Assembly (NCBI RefSeq): GCF_006542765.1
Contig: NZ_SKCD01000030.1
Coordinates: 1-59,206, forward strand
DNA from: Paenibacillus luteus
GTDB taxonomy: Bacteria > Bacillota > Bacilli > Paenibacillales > Paenibacillaceae
DNA: 59,206 bases
Direction: 5' to 3'
The notes beneath the pieces are model-generated. The model worked only from the letters and a program-made list of their open reading frames with translations. It was not told where the DNA came from and made no database searches. This document shows, piece by piece, positions 9,058 to 17,992 of this stretch (position 1 is its first letter; each line of letters opens with the position of its first letter). A program made the position numbers and the translations under genes.

Positions 9058-9128
9058 AAGTACAAGACATCTGTTATCCATTCGTAGCAGTGTAGAAGAT
9101 CGTAAAGAAAGGAGCATGAGAAGTAAAA
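9058..9128 (+). promoter_or_regulatory. Putative YesN-type operator, copy 2
   Basis: An AAGTACAA box at 9058-9065 and a 27-nt element at 9102-9128 repeat the arrangement at 622-693, with 23 of 27 bases identical in the element and spacing conserved within one nucleotide. It lies 170 nt upstream of the hydrolase start, so there is a long 5' leader. No clear -35/-10 pair is evident, which is usual for activator-dependent promoters. Apart from this element I see nothing else in the gap 8994-9298. Confidence 0.55.
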
Positions 9129-9298
9129 AACTTTGATTTCTTAAATCTACGTACTACCGTATCATTTTCATTGGGGATAATAGATTACAGTGACTAAGGG
9201 GAGGTTGAAGCAGGTATGTTGGCTTAAGCCAAGCTTCATACCAGTGTAATTTTGCTTGAGGAACAGGTTGTACAAAAAAATGAAGAGGTGAGATTATT

Positions 9299-12200
9299 TT
9301 GAGACCCTATGTTAAGCGTTCGATTGCAGCTATTCTAGCCTTATTGATTATGTTGCCGATCTCGATGGTAAGCGCTTCCACGACAGATGATCAAGAACCG
9401 GTAGTGAACTTGATGGCTGATGCAAGTCCAATCTTCAACTGGTCATTTGATGAGAATCAGGTAAAGAACGGAACGGTCATTGAGAATAGTGCAAATCCTG
9501 CAGACAGTGACGATTATGCCGTGCTTAAAGGGACGGCGGCGATTGTGAACGATGAACAGCGGGGGGGCGTGCTATCCCTGTCTGGAGGTTCTAATGGTAC
9601 AGCATGGCTGGAGCTGCCGAAGAATCTGTACAGTGAAGTTGAGGAAGCGCTTACCTTCTCTGTATGGGTAAATATTGATCAAGGGGCAAACGCTTATACA
9701 CGACTTTTCTCCTCTACGATTGGAGCAAAAGGACTGACAAACAGCGGAATAAACGGATGGCGTGATTCAGAGTTTGTTGTGATTGCCGGCGGCGGATCGT
9801 TTAATAACCGGGTGTATACGGGCACAGATCCAGCAGCGGTTGCTAGCTACCGCGGAGATATCGTGTGGAATGCCAACCCTTCCAGAGGCAAATGGCAGCA
9901 CATTGCGATAACCATGAATAAAGCTGGCGCATACGAGGTGTATCTGGATGGGAAGGTGCTTGCAGCGAGCAGCATAGAAGCAGGCAACAGCTCCTCCGGG
10001 GCGACAATGCTCTCAACGATGGCACAATTATTTAATCGTGACTTTCTGAATGCGTTGCAGTTCAATGATTTTGGCAGATCTCTCTATACATCGGACGGAG
10101 ATATCAAAGGGAAATTCGACGATATCCGGGTTTATAACGCAAAATTGACTACGGATCAGATAAGCTCATTGTATGAAGCAACGAAGCCAGAGGTAAACAC
10201 CGTAGAGATCCCTGCGAAAATCAATGTGAATCTGGCAGATCGCTCGCTAGGACAAGTGTTCCATGGCTCTGCCGGGGCACTATATGCGATAAGCGAGCCC
10301 AACGTACCAGACATTAACACGCTTATTCCGATCAAGCCTTCGCACATTTCGCAGAAGCCGCCGAATGGCATTCAGCATCCGACAGGAGATGCTCTGAGAG
10401 TAGCCGATTATTTCTTTGAGGCTGGCGGAGAAGTCGTTAACATCGTTATGCAGGATTATTATCAGCGTTGGTACTATCCTTCAAGGACGGCGACAGAATA
10501 TATTAACGAAGCCGTTATTCCGATTACAACGGCCGTTAAGGCATTTAAGGAGAAATGGGGTGCTGAAAACCCCGGTCAAGATCCGGATCAGAAATTCATT
10601 TATATTCCCTTCAATGAGCCTGAACAAAATAATACACGTTATCCGCAATTGCTGTCCGACAACGCTACGGGCAAAAGCTCAAGAGCGATACTTAACAGCG
10701 ATTGGCTGGCGGTAACGAAAAAAATTAAAGAAATTGATCATGGCGCTGTTATTTCAGGAGTCAATCTAACTCAGTATGGAACTAAGGTGTTTGAAGATTT
10801 TATTGCCTATTGCGTAATTAATGATTGCCTCCCTGATATCACCAGCTGGCATATGCTGTGGAACAAAGCGTTTAACGCTACAGCGGGCAATATTGCGACT
10901 TACCGAGCTGTAGAACAAGCGAATACAGCAAAGTACAAGGAACTATATCCAGATCGCGAGCTTCCGTTTCCGATCAAAGTGGATATTAACGAATATGCCG
11001 CTACGGCAGAGATAGCTGTAGGTGGATCGCTTGTGCAGTATATCGCGCGGTATGACGAATTGAAGATGAACAGTATGTTGCCTTACTGGAATACAGCCAA
11101 TTCCTACGGCTCTTTGCTAGCCGGACAGAATGAACCGAATGGTGCATGGTGGCTGTATAAATGGTATGCAGATATGATGGGCGGCGATATGGCCAAGATT
11201 AGCGTCGTTACCCCACGAAGTGAGACAGACGCTTTCGGTCCTGGCTTGTATGGCCTGTCCTCGATTCAGGATGAGAAGAAGCAGGTTGGCATTGCGTTCG
11301 GTGGTACAGAAGGCAACGGCTCGATCGTTTTCAATAACGTGACAGGCCATGCGAACAGCCCAGCGTTCTTAGCAGGGGCAGAGCAAGTGCATGTTACCGT
11401 ATGGCATGCAGGTTATACGGGTCTGACTGGGTTTCTTGTAGAGCCTACACAAATTATTGATCGTAATTATCCGGTCAAGAACGGTTCAGTCACGCTTGAT
11501 GTGAAGTTGGATGATTATACATCGGCTTATTTCGCTGTCATTACTCCAGCAGTAAGCAACGTATCCAATGAGGTTTGGTTTGACCGCTTTGAAGCGGAGA
11601 ATGCTGAGGTGCTGACAAACGTGTCGACGACGAGTGTCTATCCGCGCGCTAGCAACTCCGGTCGTTCAGCTTCCAATGGTCAGTACATCTCAGGTATTAA
11701 GCAACAAACGAGTGTTGTAAAATGGACCAATGTTACAGTACCGTCTGACGGAAGGTACCGAATGGAATTAATTGGCGGCAGCGGAGCAACGGCAAGCATG
11801 CGTAATCAAGCCAATACCGGGAATGCGAACCAACGCATCAATTCGGAATGGTTCATCAAAATTGATGATCGGCCATCCGAAAAGATCGTTCTTCGTGCAG
11901 ATTACAACTATGAGCTGTTAGGCGGAACTACGACATTTGTTGATCTAGAAGCCGGAAAGCATACGATTAGCATTAGCAAATTCAATCAGGATACGGGTGC
12001 AGAGGGTCAGGGCGAATCTACGCTTGACGCGTTCGAGTTAACGTATAGTGGCGCGATAGGAGCGCTTCCGAATTATCGTGTACAGGCGGAATTTGCTGAT
12101 TATGATTCAGCGAAGGGCTTATCGCGCGGAGACAGCCTTGCAGGCTTTGAAGGAGCGGGCTATGTGACTGGCTACGGCACAGACCCTAATGCGAATACTC

Positions 12201-13594
12201 GCTTTGTCGTAAGTGTGCTTGATGATGGGATGTATGATGTAGCGATTCGATATGCGTCTGGCGGCAATGGCGTCATCAAAGTAGGTCATGATCGCAAGCC
12301 AGTAGTGGATGTTTCGGTATCCAATACGAAAGGTCAATGGGCGGAAGCAAAGCTGCGCATGTTCCTGCGCACAGGCATCAACCTGATTGATATCAAATCG
12401 AATGCAGCACTTCATTTGGATGCTATTCATGCAGCCTTCGTTAATACAGATTCGATCTTCTCTATTGAAGCTGAGGATGCTGTGATTGTAGGAACTCCAG
12501 CAGGAACAGAGCTTCCGCTTATACGTAACGACGCCTTTGCAAAATATGCATCGGGCGGTAAGTATGTCAGCGGCATTACCTCTTTTGATGCTGCGGAAAG
12601 ATATCTTGCCATTGAAGATATCGTAGTTCCTGAGGATGGAAACTACAAGCTGGTTGTTCGATATGCGAATGGTGAAAGCACGGGTACGCATTCCTATAAC
12701 AATGATGTTGTGGAGAGATATGCACAGATCAGCGTTAATGGCGGTGAAGCGAGAATGGTACACTTTAAAAATACCGTTTCATGGCAGCAATTTGCTACAC
12801 AAACCATTGATGTAGAACTGAAGAAAGGCGCCAATACGATTAAGTTCTCAAATAATAATACGTATAATGGCGGCTCCAACCCGTTTGGCGGCAATAATGG
12901 TGCAGGCACGCAAGGATTTAACCATTACACCGCAGTTCCAAATCAATATACACCAGCCTTTGACCGTTTTGACCTCTATATACCAAAGCCATCAGTAGCT
13001 GCTGTTAGCTCGGCAGTTCTATCAGGCAAGGAGACTGTACAAGCGGGACAAACCTTTGATTTGGTTTATAGTCTGAAAGGGATAACGCAGACGGTTATGG
13101 CACAGGATCTAATGATTGAGTACGATGCTGACAAGCTTCAGCTTGTAGGCGCGCCAGTCACGTTGAATGAGGCGAAGTTCGTTCACGAATACAAAGAAGG
13201 ACCGGGATGGATTCGTATTATCGGCATCCATCAAGATGATTATCAGACGAATCCTAATAGGGATCTCCTGACGCTTAGCTTCCAAGCGAAGGATATCATT
13301 GGAGCAGCCGATATTCGGGTTTCCAGTGTTGTTATCGCAGATGAAGAGGGTATTGAGACGGATGTTAGCGGTGCAACGCATACGGTTCAAATTCAGAAGA
13401 CGAAAATACCTGGCGATGTAAATAACGATAATAAAGTAAGCGTAGGCGATCTAGCGCTGTTAGCTAAAGTGTATGGCAAGTCGAAGGCTACAAGCCCAGA
13501 CTGGAATCAAGTGAAGGAATACGACTTCAATAATGACGATATCATTGACATTGAGGATCTAGTGTTGTTGGCAAGGTTAATTCTCGCTAATTAA
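9299..13594 (+). CDS. Secreted multimodular glycoside hydrolase with cohesin and dockerin
   Basis: A 1431-residue exported enzyme. The signal peptide cleaves near VSA-ST (residue 26). Modules: LamG-like jelly roll about 43-291; catalytic (beta/alpha)8-type domain about 307-746; three CBM6/CBM35-like beta-sandwiches about 759-918, 925-1046 and 1054-1226 (FEAEN and IEAED starts); cohesin-like domain about 1231-1366; type I dockerin about 1369-1431 with two calcium loops, DVNNDNKVSVGDL and DFNNDDIIDIEDL. Likely catalytic residues are Glu440 in FNEPE and Glu565 in DINEY, 125 residues apart, as in clan GH-A. The exact GH family is unclear; a GH39-like enzyme is possible. The start is TTG with GAGGTG 8 nt upstream. 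A cohesin-SLH anchor gene follows. Confidence 0.85.
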   Translation: MRPYVKRSIAAILALLIMLPISMVSASTTDDQEPVVNLMADASPIFNWSFDENQVKNGTVIENSANPADSDDYAVLKGTAAIVNDEQRGGVLSLSGGSNGTAWLELPKNLYSEVEEALTFSVWVNIDQGANAYTRLFSSTIGAKGLTNSGINGWRDSEFVVIAGGGSFNNRVYTGTDPAAVASYRGDIVWNANPSRGKWQHIAITMNKAGAYEVYLDGKVLAASSIEAGNSSSGATMLSTMAQLFNRDFLNALQFNDFGRSLYTSDGDIKGKFDDIRVYNAKLTTDQISSLYEATKPEVNTVEIPAKINVNLADRSLGQVFHGSAGALYAISEPNVPDINTLIPIKPSHISQKPPNGIQHPTGDALRVADYFFEAGGEVVNIVMQDYYQRWYYPSRTATEYINEAVIPITTAVKAFKEKWGAENPGQDPDQKFIYIPFNEPEQNNTRYPQLLSDNATGKSSRAILNSDWLAVTKKIKEIDHGAVISGVNLTQYGTKVFEDFIAYCVINDCLPDITSWHMLWNKAFNATAGNIATYRAVEQANTAKYKELYPDRELPFPIKVDINEYAATAEIAVGGSLVQYIARYDELKMNSMLPYWNTANSYGSLLAGQNEPNGAWWLYKWYADMMGGDMAKISVVTPRSETDAFGPGLYGLSSIQDEKKQVGIAFGGTEGNGSIVFNNVTGHANSPAFLAGAEQVHVTVWHAGYTGLTGFLVEPTQIIDRNYPVKNGSVTLDVKLDDYTSAYFAVITPAVSNVSNEVWFDRFEAENAEVLTNVSTTSVYPRASNSGRSASNGQYISGIKQQTSVVKWTNVTVPSDGRYRMELIGGSGATASMRNQANTGNANQRINSEWFIKIDDRPSEKIVLRADYNYELLGGTTTFVDLEAGKHTISISKFNQDTGAEGQGESTLDAFELTYSGAIGALPNYRVQAEFADYDSAKGLSRGDSLAGFEGAGYVTGYGTDPNANTRFVVSVLDDGMYDVAIRYASGGNGVIKVGHDRKPVVDVSVSNTKGQWAEAKLRMFLRTGINLIDIKSNAALHLDAIHAAFVNTDSIFSIEAEDAVIVGTPAGTELPLIRNDAFAKYASGGKYVSGITSFDAAERYLAIEDIVVPEDGNYKLVVRYANGESTGTHSYNNDVVERYAQISVNGGEARMVHFKNTVSWQQFATQTIDVELKKGANTIKFSNNNTYNGGSNPFGGNNGAGTQGFNHYTAVPNQYTPAFDRFDLYIPKPSVAAVSSAVLSGKETVQAGQTFDLVYSLKGITQTVMAQDLMIEYDADKLQLVGAPVTLNEAKFVHEYKEGPGWIRIIGIHQDDYQTNPNRDLLTLSFQAKDIIGAADIRVSSVVIADEEGIETDVSGATHTVQIQKTKIPGDVNNDNKVSVGDLALLAKVYGKSKATSPDWNQVKEYDFNNDDIIDIEDLVLLARLILAN

Positions 13595-13611
13595 TTTGGT
13601 TGAGAGCGTTC

Positions 13612-13643
13612 AGGGGCATCACCAGACATAGGTTGATGCCCCT
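13612..13643 (+). terminator. Intercistronic hairpin between hydrolase and anchor
   Basis: A perfect 10-bp stem, AGGGGCATCA at 13612-13621 with TGATGCCCCT at 13634-13643, has no T run after it. It probably stabilises the hydrolase transcript 3' end or allows partial read-through, so the downstream anchor gene may be expressed from the same promoter at a lower level. Confidence 0.5.
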
Positions 13644-13691
13644 AAACGGCTTGACCCCTCGGTAAAACAAAAATATCGCAAAAGGGAGAAG

Positions 13692-14747
13692 ATGCGATTG
13701 AATATAAGACTGTTGTCATTACTGTTATCTATGATGTTAATGTTCACATTAATTCCATCAATGGCATTCGCTGCAGAGAAGCCTGTCTTCTCTATCAATG
13801 GTTCCGTGAAGGACACTAAGGTGAAATTCAAGGTGGGAAGCATCGTGGAGATTCGCGTAGGAGGAGAGGATCTGAAGGATATGTACGGCTTCGAATTGCG
13901 TCTTTCCTACGATGCGAATAAATTGCAATTCCAAAAGACGACTACGACCTTGGGAGGGTTTTCGATTCCTTCCATTGCTCGGGATGGGGAGCTGACCTTC
14001 GCGAATACGAAGATTGGCAATGTCAAGGGCGAGAATGGCGCGTTGCAATTGGCAACCCTGCAGTTTAAGGCTACTGCAAAAGGGGAGGCTGCAATCCAAT
14101 TAACTCGTGTCAAGTTGGTGGACAGCAAGGCTGTTAGCGCTACGTTTGAGCCTAAGCTATCATTTATAACATCAATTGTTTCTGAAAACGAGATAAGCTT
14201 TAACGATATCAAGAATCATTGGGCGAATGCCGAAATTATGAAAGCGGCTGAGGCGGGCTGGATTAATGGATATCAGGATGGCAGCTTCCGACCGCAGGAT
14301 AAGGTGACTCGTGCGCAATTGACGACAATGCTCTCCCGAGCGCTCTTGCTTTCTGCTAGTGAGGGAAAACCGACTACCTTCAAGGATGCTGAACAAATTC
14401 CAAGCTATGCGAGAGCGCATGTGTCGCAAGCGGTGACAGCAGGCATCGTGAAGGGCTTTGAGGATCATACGTTTCGTCCTCAACGCTTCATTACTCGCTC
14501 TGAAATCGCTGTTATGGTGATGCGCGTAATCGGCTACGACGAGAAGAATAGTGCAGGTAAGCAACTGGCCTTCGGAGATGCGGAGCAAATTCAGGATTGG
14601 GCGTATCCGGCCATTGTATCCGCCACGGAATTAGGTCTCGTACAGGGCAGAGGAAATAACCGATTTGTTCCTCATGGCGTTGCTACACGCGCGGAAGCCG
14701 TGGTGCTGATCCTGAGATTACTAGATAATATGACGATAGAAAAATGA
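13692..14747 (+). CDS. Cohesin-like SLH surface anchor protein
   Basis: A 351-residue exported protein. The signal peptide ends at AFA-AE (residue 28). Residues about 30-160 form a cohesin-like beta-sandwich (FKVGSIVEIRVGG, GFELRLSYDANKLQF, GALQLATLQFKA). Residues about 170-351 are three SLH repeats, which in Bacillales bind pyruvylated secondary cell-wall polymer; the repeat ends read VTRAQL, ITRSEI and ATRAEA. GGGAGA precedes the ATG. Directly downstream of a dockerin-bearing enzyme, the natural reading is a one-cohesin scaffold that holds that enzyme on the wall. Binding between the two is inferred, not shown. Confidence 0.85.
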   Translation: MRLNIRLLSLLLSMMLMFTLIPSMAFAAEKPVFSINGSVKDTKVKFKVGSIVEIRVGGEDLKDMYGFELRLSYDANKLQFQKTTTTLGGFSIPSIARDGELTFANTKIGNVKGENGALQLATLQFKATAKGEAAIQLTRVKLVDSKAVSATFEPKLSFITSIVSENEISFNDIKNHWANAEIMKAAEAGWINGYQDGSFRPQDKVTRAQLTTMLSRALLLSASEGKPTTFKDAEQIPSYARAHVSQAVTAGIVKGFEDHTFRPQRFITRSEIAVMVMRVIGYDEKNSAGKQLAFGDAEQIQDWAYPAIVSATELGLVQGRGNNRFVPHGVATRAEAVVLILRLLDNMTIEK

Positions 14748-14759
14748 GCTTCATTAAGT

Positions 14760-14784
14760 GCCGCGTAAATCGCGGCTTCTTTTA
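14760..14784 (+). terminator. Intrinsic terminator after anchor gene
   Basis: A perfect 6-bp GC-rich stem, GCCGCG at 14760-14765 with CGCGGC at 14771-14776 and loop TAAAT, is followed by a T-rich tract. It closes the carbohydrate-capture locus. Confidence 0.75.
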
Positions 14785-14891
14785 TTAGCTGGTCATTAAA
14801 GCGGCTGGCTGACTGACGGGCTCACAAAGAGAATTCACTCGTGATGAAATTGCCGCTTGGATTAGGAAAATCAGCGTCATAAACAACGATC

Positions 14892-15089
14892 GTGTTGATA
14901 GAGATGTATACGTTTAACCCGCGAGCAATCCATGTTTACGAGATCGGTTCTAAACGAGAAGGGTTACAGCGAGATGCTCTGTATATGAAAGGGGAATTTC
15001 ATGATACGATCACGATAGCTATACCAGCTAATAGCTTGTCAAGATTACCAGTAAAGTCAATTGAAATCATATGTTATAGTTACAAATGA
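14892..15089 (+). CDS. Short open frame, unknown
   Basis: A 65-codon open frame in an otherwise gene-poor stretch (14785-15150). A start at the second in-frame ATG, near 14904, gives about 61 residues. There is no convincing ribosome site, no recognised domain, and the composition is unremarkable. It may be a fragment of a decayed gene next to the IS110 remnant. I would not rely on it being expressed. Confidence 0.2.
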   Translation: MLIEMYTFNPRAIHVYEIGSKREGLQRDALYMKGEFHDTITIAIPANSLSRLPVKSIEIICYSYK

Positions 15090-15150
15090 GCATGCCAAAT
15101 AATCCTCCAATTGCTCCTACGTCTTGGAAGGTTATACCGATGGAATTTCT

Positions 15151-15763
15151 TTAAGTTGGACGGAATGCCTTTTTGTTTTTCAAGATAGCATGGAGCCAAT
15201 GAACAAGCTTATTTGCACATGCGACTAGCGCTACTTTATGCGGTGTTCCTTCGGCCCTTTTTCGATCATAAAACTTTTTAATTCGTGTACTGCGACAACG
15301 GATAAGTCCGCATTGAACGGCCAAAAACCAGCGCATAACGAAGCTGTCTGGAACCACGTTAAAGTGGCTGGCATACACGGTTTGCTCGAAAGGATTTTGT
15401 TTTGCCGCATGAAGTAGCCGCTTTACTCGTTCGTTAACCCAAGCCTCTGAACGACCTCGTTTCGTTGAAAGCATTTCTTTGATTTTAGCATGAAAAGGTT
15501 CTTCGTCCGTTTTCAAAACCGAATATGAGGTAGGGAAATTACTTAAAAACCGTAGTGAAATGCCTGAATACATAGCTCCAAAGACACCTAGTTGCACGCC
15601 TCTTTTCTTAAAAGGTTCAAACTCTTCCTTATAGTTGTGGATTTGTTAGGCCATCACGTGTGTGCTCAAAGTGGAACGTCCCTCTGAAAGGCTTTCCGCG
15701 CGCTAAAAAGGCTTGTCCATGACTTTCTTCCTTTGAAACATCTAGACCGACAACTGGATTCAT
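15151..15763 (-). pseudogene. IS110-family transposase, internally deleted
   Basis: Read on the minus strand, an ATG at 15763 starts an IS110-type N-terminus (MNPVVGLDVSKEES, with the first catalytic Asp of the RuvC-like fold). That frame stops after about 40 codons. The C-terminal half resumes at about 15630 and runs to 15151, with the transposase_20 region (FYDRKRAEGTPHKVALVACANKL split across short motifs, and SFVMRWF). The middle is missing, so the recombinase is inactive. This is the first of three IS110 relics in the window; the others are at 18718-19030 and 27519-27690 and appear to be from different subgroups. Confidence 0.75.
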
Positions 15764-16010
15764 TTCATCTCATCTCTCCCAGTAAGTTTAGATTCACCGG
15801 CATCCCCTAAGGTTCTTCTTGTTGCTCCATAGCATCACTTGTTATACGGGATCTAGCGTCCGTCCCAACCAGCTTCAATCATGGTCATGACAAGTAGGGG
15901 TGAACATTATAGCTCTCGGGATCGGGTCCCACGGGCAGATTACCTTAAAGGACTCACGGTGTAGATAGGTGTTGAGACCATCACCTCTTATATAATGATT
16001 ATTCAAAAAC
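15764..16010 (-). mobile_element. Non-coding end of the IS110 relic
   Basis: About 250 nt upstream of the transposase start have no open frame but hold GC-rich hairpin-forming stretches, for instance around GGGATCGGGTCCC at 15919-15931. In IS110-group elements such as IS621 the non-coding end upstream of the transposase encodes the bridge RNA that pairs with target and donor DNA. A decayed bridge-RNA region is therefore possible here. The ends of the element were not determined. Confidence 0.35.
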
Positions 16011-16033
16011 TAAGTTGAAATGAGTGGATAAAA

Positions 16034-16306
16034 TTGGAGGGAAACAGAAGAAAAGCCTATTTAGCTCTTAATTATCAAGCGTTGTTAGATATCAAAAACA
16101 GTGGTGAATTCAATATTGATAACTTTAATCACGTATTTCGAATAGCACATGTTTTTCATAATCTTGCCTTGTTCATAATGGAGGACTTTGTAGGATTTAA
16201 CGAGGACGAGTTCTGGGGAAAAATAGCTGGTCTTGAAAGGGACTTCGGACTAACTCATTATAGCGCTTTATTTGAAAAAGTAAGCTCAGACGAATTGTTA
16301 CTATAA
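16034..16306 (+). CDS. Hypothetical small acidic protein
   Basis: An open frame of up to 90 codons whose first possible start is TTG at 16034. The GGAGGG that could serve as ribosome site lies inside the first codons, so the true start may be a later non-ATG codon or the 5' end may be lost. The product is acidic and aromatic (MEDFVGFNEDEFWGKI), with no signal peptide or membrane segment and no domain I recognise. A hairpin follows directly. Its setting among IS debris and other orphan genes suggests accessory DNA. Confidence 0.45.
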   Translation: MEGNRRKAYLALNYQALLDIKNSGEFNIDNFNHVFRIAHVFHNLALFIMEDFVGFNEDEFWGKIAGLERDFGLTHYSALFEKVSSDELLL

Positions 16307-16333
16307 TGGGGAACTATAGCACAACAAGACATT

Positions 16334-16363
16334 ACGGCAGCCGGTCTCACGATTGGCTGCCGT
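16334..16363 (+). terminator. GGCAGCC-type hairpin
   Basis: A 9-bp perfect stem, ACGGCAGCC at 16334-16342 with GGCTGCCGT at 16355-16363, follows the orphan gene. It resembles the hairpins at 20404-20434 and around 20570, all of which sit after small accessory genes. Confidence 0.5.
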
Positions 16364-16462
16364 TGTTCGATGAAGTAAAGGAAAGTAAAGTTTTAAGTAA
16401 AGGGATCCATGGTTTGTACCTAATATTGAAAAGTAGACAGATTACATCAGGAAGATGAATAC

Positions 16463-16885
16463 ATGAAAAATGAGTACATAACGGTTCTTGGACAATCTTA
16501 CTTAGATCCGATAGTCTCATTATTCGAACATCAAAATATAAATCAACGTTTAATGAGGTGCAAACCTCTCAATTTTAGAATGGATTCTCCAAATCAATTA
16601 TTCTCGTAACAGCAATAATGTTAGAATCTTTCTTGGCAAGAGCGAGACGTTTTAAGCTACAGGAGGAAAGCTGCGAGCCTGATAAGAGTCTACTGAGGTT
16701 TACAGAGAAAATTTTAATATAGGTAAAGTTAGCTTGGAATGTCTTTATGAATCTTTTGTAATCAGAGATGTAATAGCGCAATCACCTCTGGAGATCAATT
16801 ATAAATTCAAATGATGGTCCTAATTTTGTAAACGAATCTTCCTTAGAGGAAGGTTTTGTAGATAAGAAATTTAAATCTGTCGGTG
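16463..16885 (+). pseudogene. HEPN-like protein gene, frameshifted, 5' part
   Basis: Coding sense runs from ATG 16463 but shifts frame several times. Segments read MKNEYITVLGQSYLDPIVSLF, then SIILVTAIMLESFLARARRF, then SLECLYESFVIRDVIA, then NDGPNFVNESSLEEGF. Restoring one base near 16775 would give RDVIAHNHLWEIN, which carries the R-x4-6-H motif of HEPN RNase domains; these are frequent in abortive-infection and toxin proteins. The frame stays open up to the left end of the IS3 element at about 16886. A possible C-terminal piece lies beyond the element. The HEPN assignment is inferred from this reconstructed motif. Confidence 0.5.
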
Positions 16886-16927
16886 TTTGTCAAGGTAGTT
16901 GTCGTGATCTCTTGAAAAAAGTAGCGA

Positions 16928-17992
16928 TTAATTTATAGCATTTTGCCCAGCTTGAATAGGTGTCACTTTTTCGGGGTTTAGCCAGACTTCTTCTTCTAAA
17001 CTCCAGCTGCGGGTACTTCCTGACCAACGTGTTGGATGTAAGGCTTTTGCTGCTTCATAGACCTGTTGTCGTTTCTCAAATATCTGTTTCGCTAGTCCTT
17101 GGTGTCTTTGGTTAGGCGTCAGAAAATTAAGCCCACTGTGACAATGCTCTGCATTGTACCAATGTACAAAACGCAGCACCCAATCACGAGCTTTATGTAT
17201 GTTCTCAAAGCCGTTTGTGGGGTATTCAGGACGATACTTACACGTTCGGAATATGGATTCCGCATAGGGGTTGTCATTACTGACTCGTGGTCTGCTTCTC
17301 GACGGTGTAATGCCAAGACTATACAGCATCTCTAGCAGACTTGAGCCCTTCATGGGACTGCCATTGTCTGAATGTAACACGAGCGGACTCTTGCGGATCA
17401 GACATTGCTCACTTAGCACGGTTCTATGGATTAATTGGCTTGCATGCTCTGCGGATTCTTCCTCCCAAATTTCCCAGCCCACGATTTTTCGACTAAATAA
17501 ATCGATGACAAGATAGAGATAAAAATAGAAGCCTTTCACAGGGCCTGCGAGCCAGGTAATATCCCACATCCAGACTTGATTTGGCCCTGTTGCACAATGG
17601 CTCGTCGGTGGTTTAGATGTTGGTTTTGCACTTTTCCCACGATGATGCTGTAACTTGTTTTGGTGCATGACGCGATAGAAGGTAGATTCTGATCCAATAT
17701 ACGTGTCCTGATCTGCCAGTCTAGGCACAATCTGACTAGGCGGTAAGCTCCTAAACTCAGGTTGATGGATGAGGGTAATGATTTGTTGTTGCTCGGAATC
17801 GCTAAGCTTGTTGGCTGGTGACTGTCGTTTTGCATGAGCTCGCTGATCCTCACATACGTCTTGATTTCGCCAACGTTGTAAAGTCCTTTGTGTAAGTTTA
17901 AGCGCTTTGCACGCTAAGAATTCCCTTGCACCGGCTTCTACGGCTTCCTGAATCAGTGATACGGCTAATTGACGATCTGAGGCACTGATCAT
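16928..17992 (-). CDS. IS3-family transposase OrfB (DDE integrase)
   Basis: A 354-residue rve-type catalytic subunit. An N-terminal helix-turn-helix-like region (LTQRTLQRWR) precedes the integrase core with the DDE triad: Asp in MWDITWL, Asp in LHSDNGSPM, and Glu in YAESIFRTCKY, followed by the NGFENIHKARDWVLRFVHWYN-like segment typical of the family (shown here only in part). The ATG at 17992 overlaps the OrfA stop in an ATGA arrangement, so translation is coupled by reinitiation rather than by the frameshift used in many IS3 elements. No inactivating change was seen. Confidence 0.88.
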   Translation of the reverse strand: MISASDRQLAVSLIQEAVEAGAREFLACKALKLTQRTLQRWRNQDVCEDQRAHAKRQSPANKLSDSEQQQIITLIHQPEFRSLPPSQIVPRLADQDTYIGSESTFYRVMHQNKLQHHRGKSAKPTSKPPTSHCATGPNQVWMWDITWLAGPVKGFYFYLYLVIDLFSRKIVGWEIWEEESAEHASQLIHRTVLSEQCLIRKSPLVLHSDNGSPMKGSSLLEMLYSLGITPSRSRPRVSNDNPYAESIFRTCKYRPEYPTNGFENIHKARDWVLRFVHWYNAEHCHSGLNFLTPNQRHQGLAKQIFEKRQQVYEAAKALHPTRWSGSTRSWSLEEEVWLNPEKVTPIQAGQNAIN

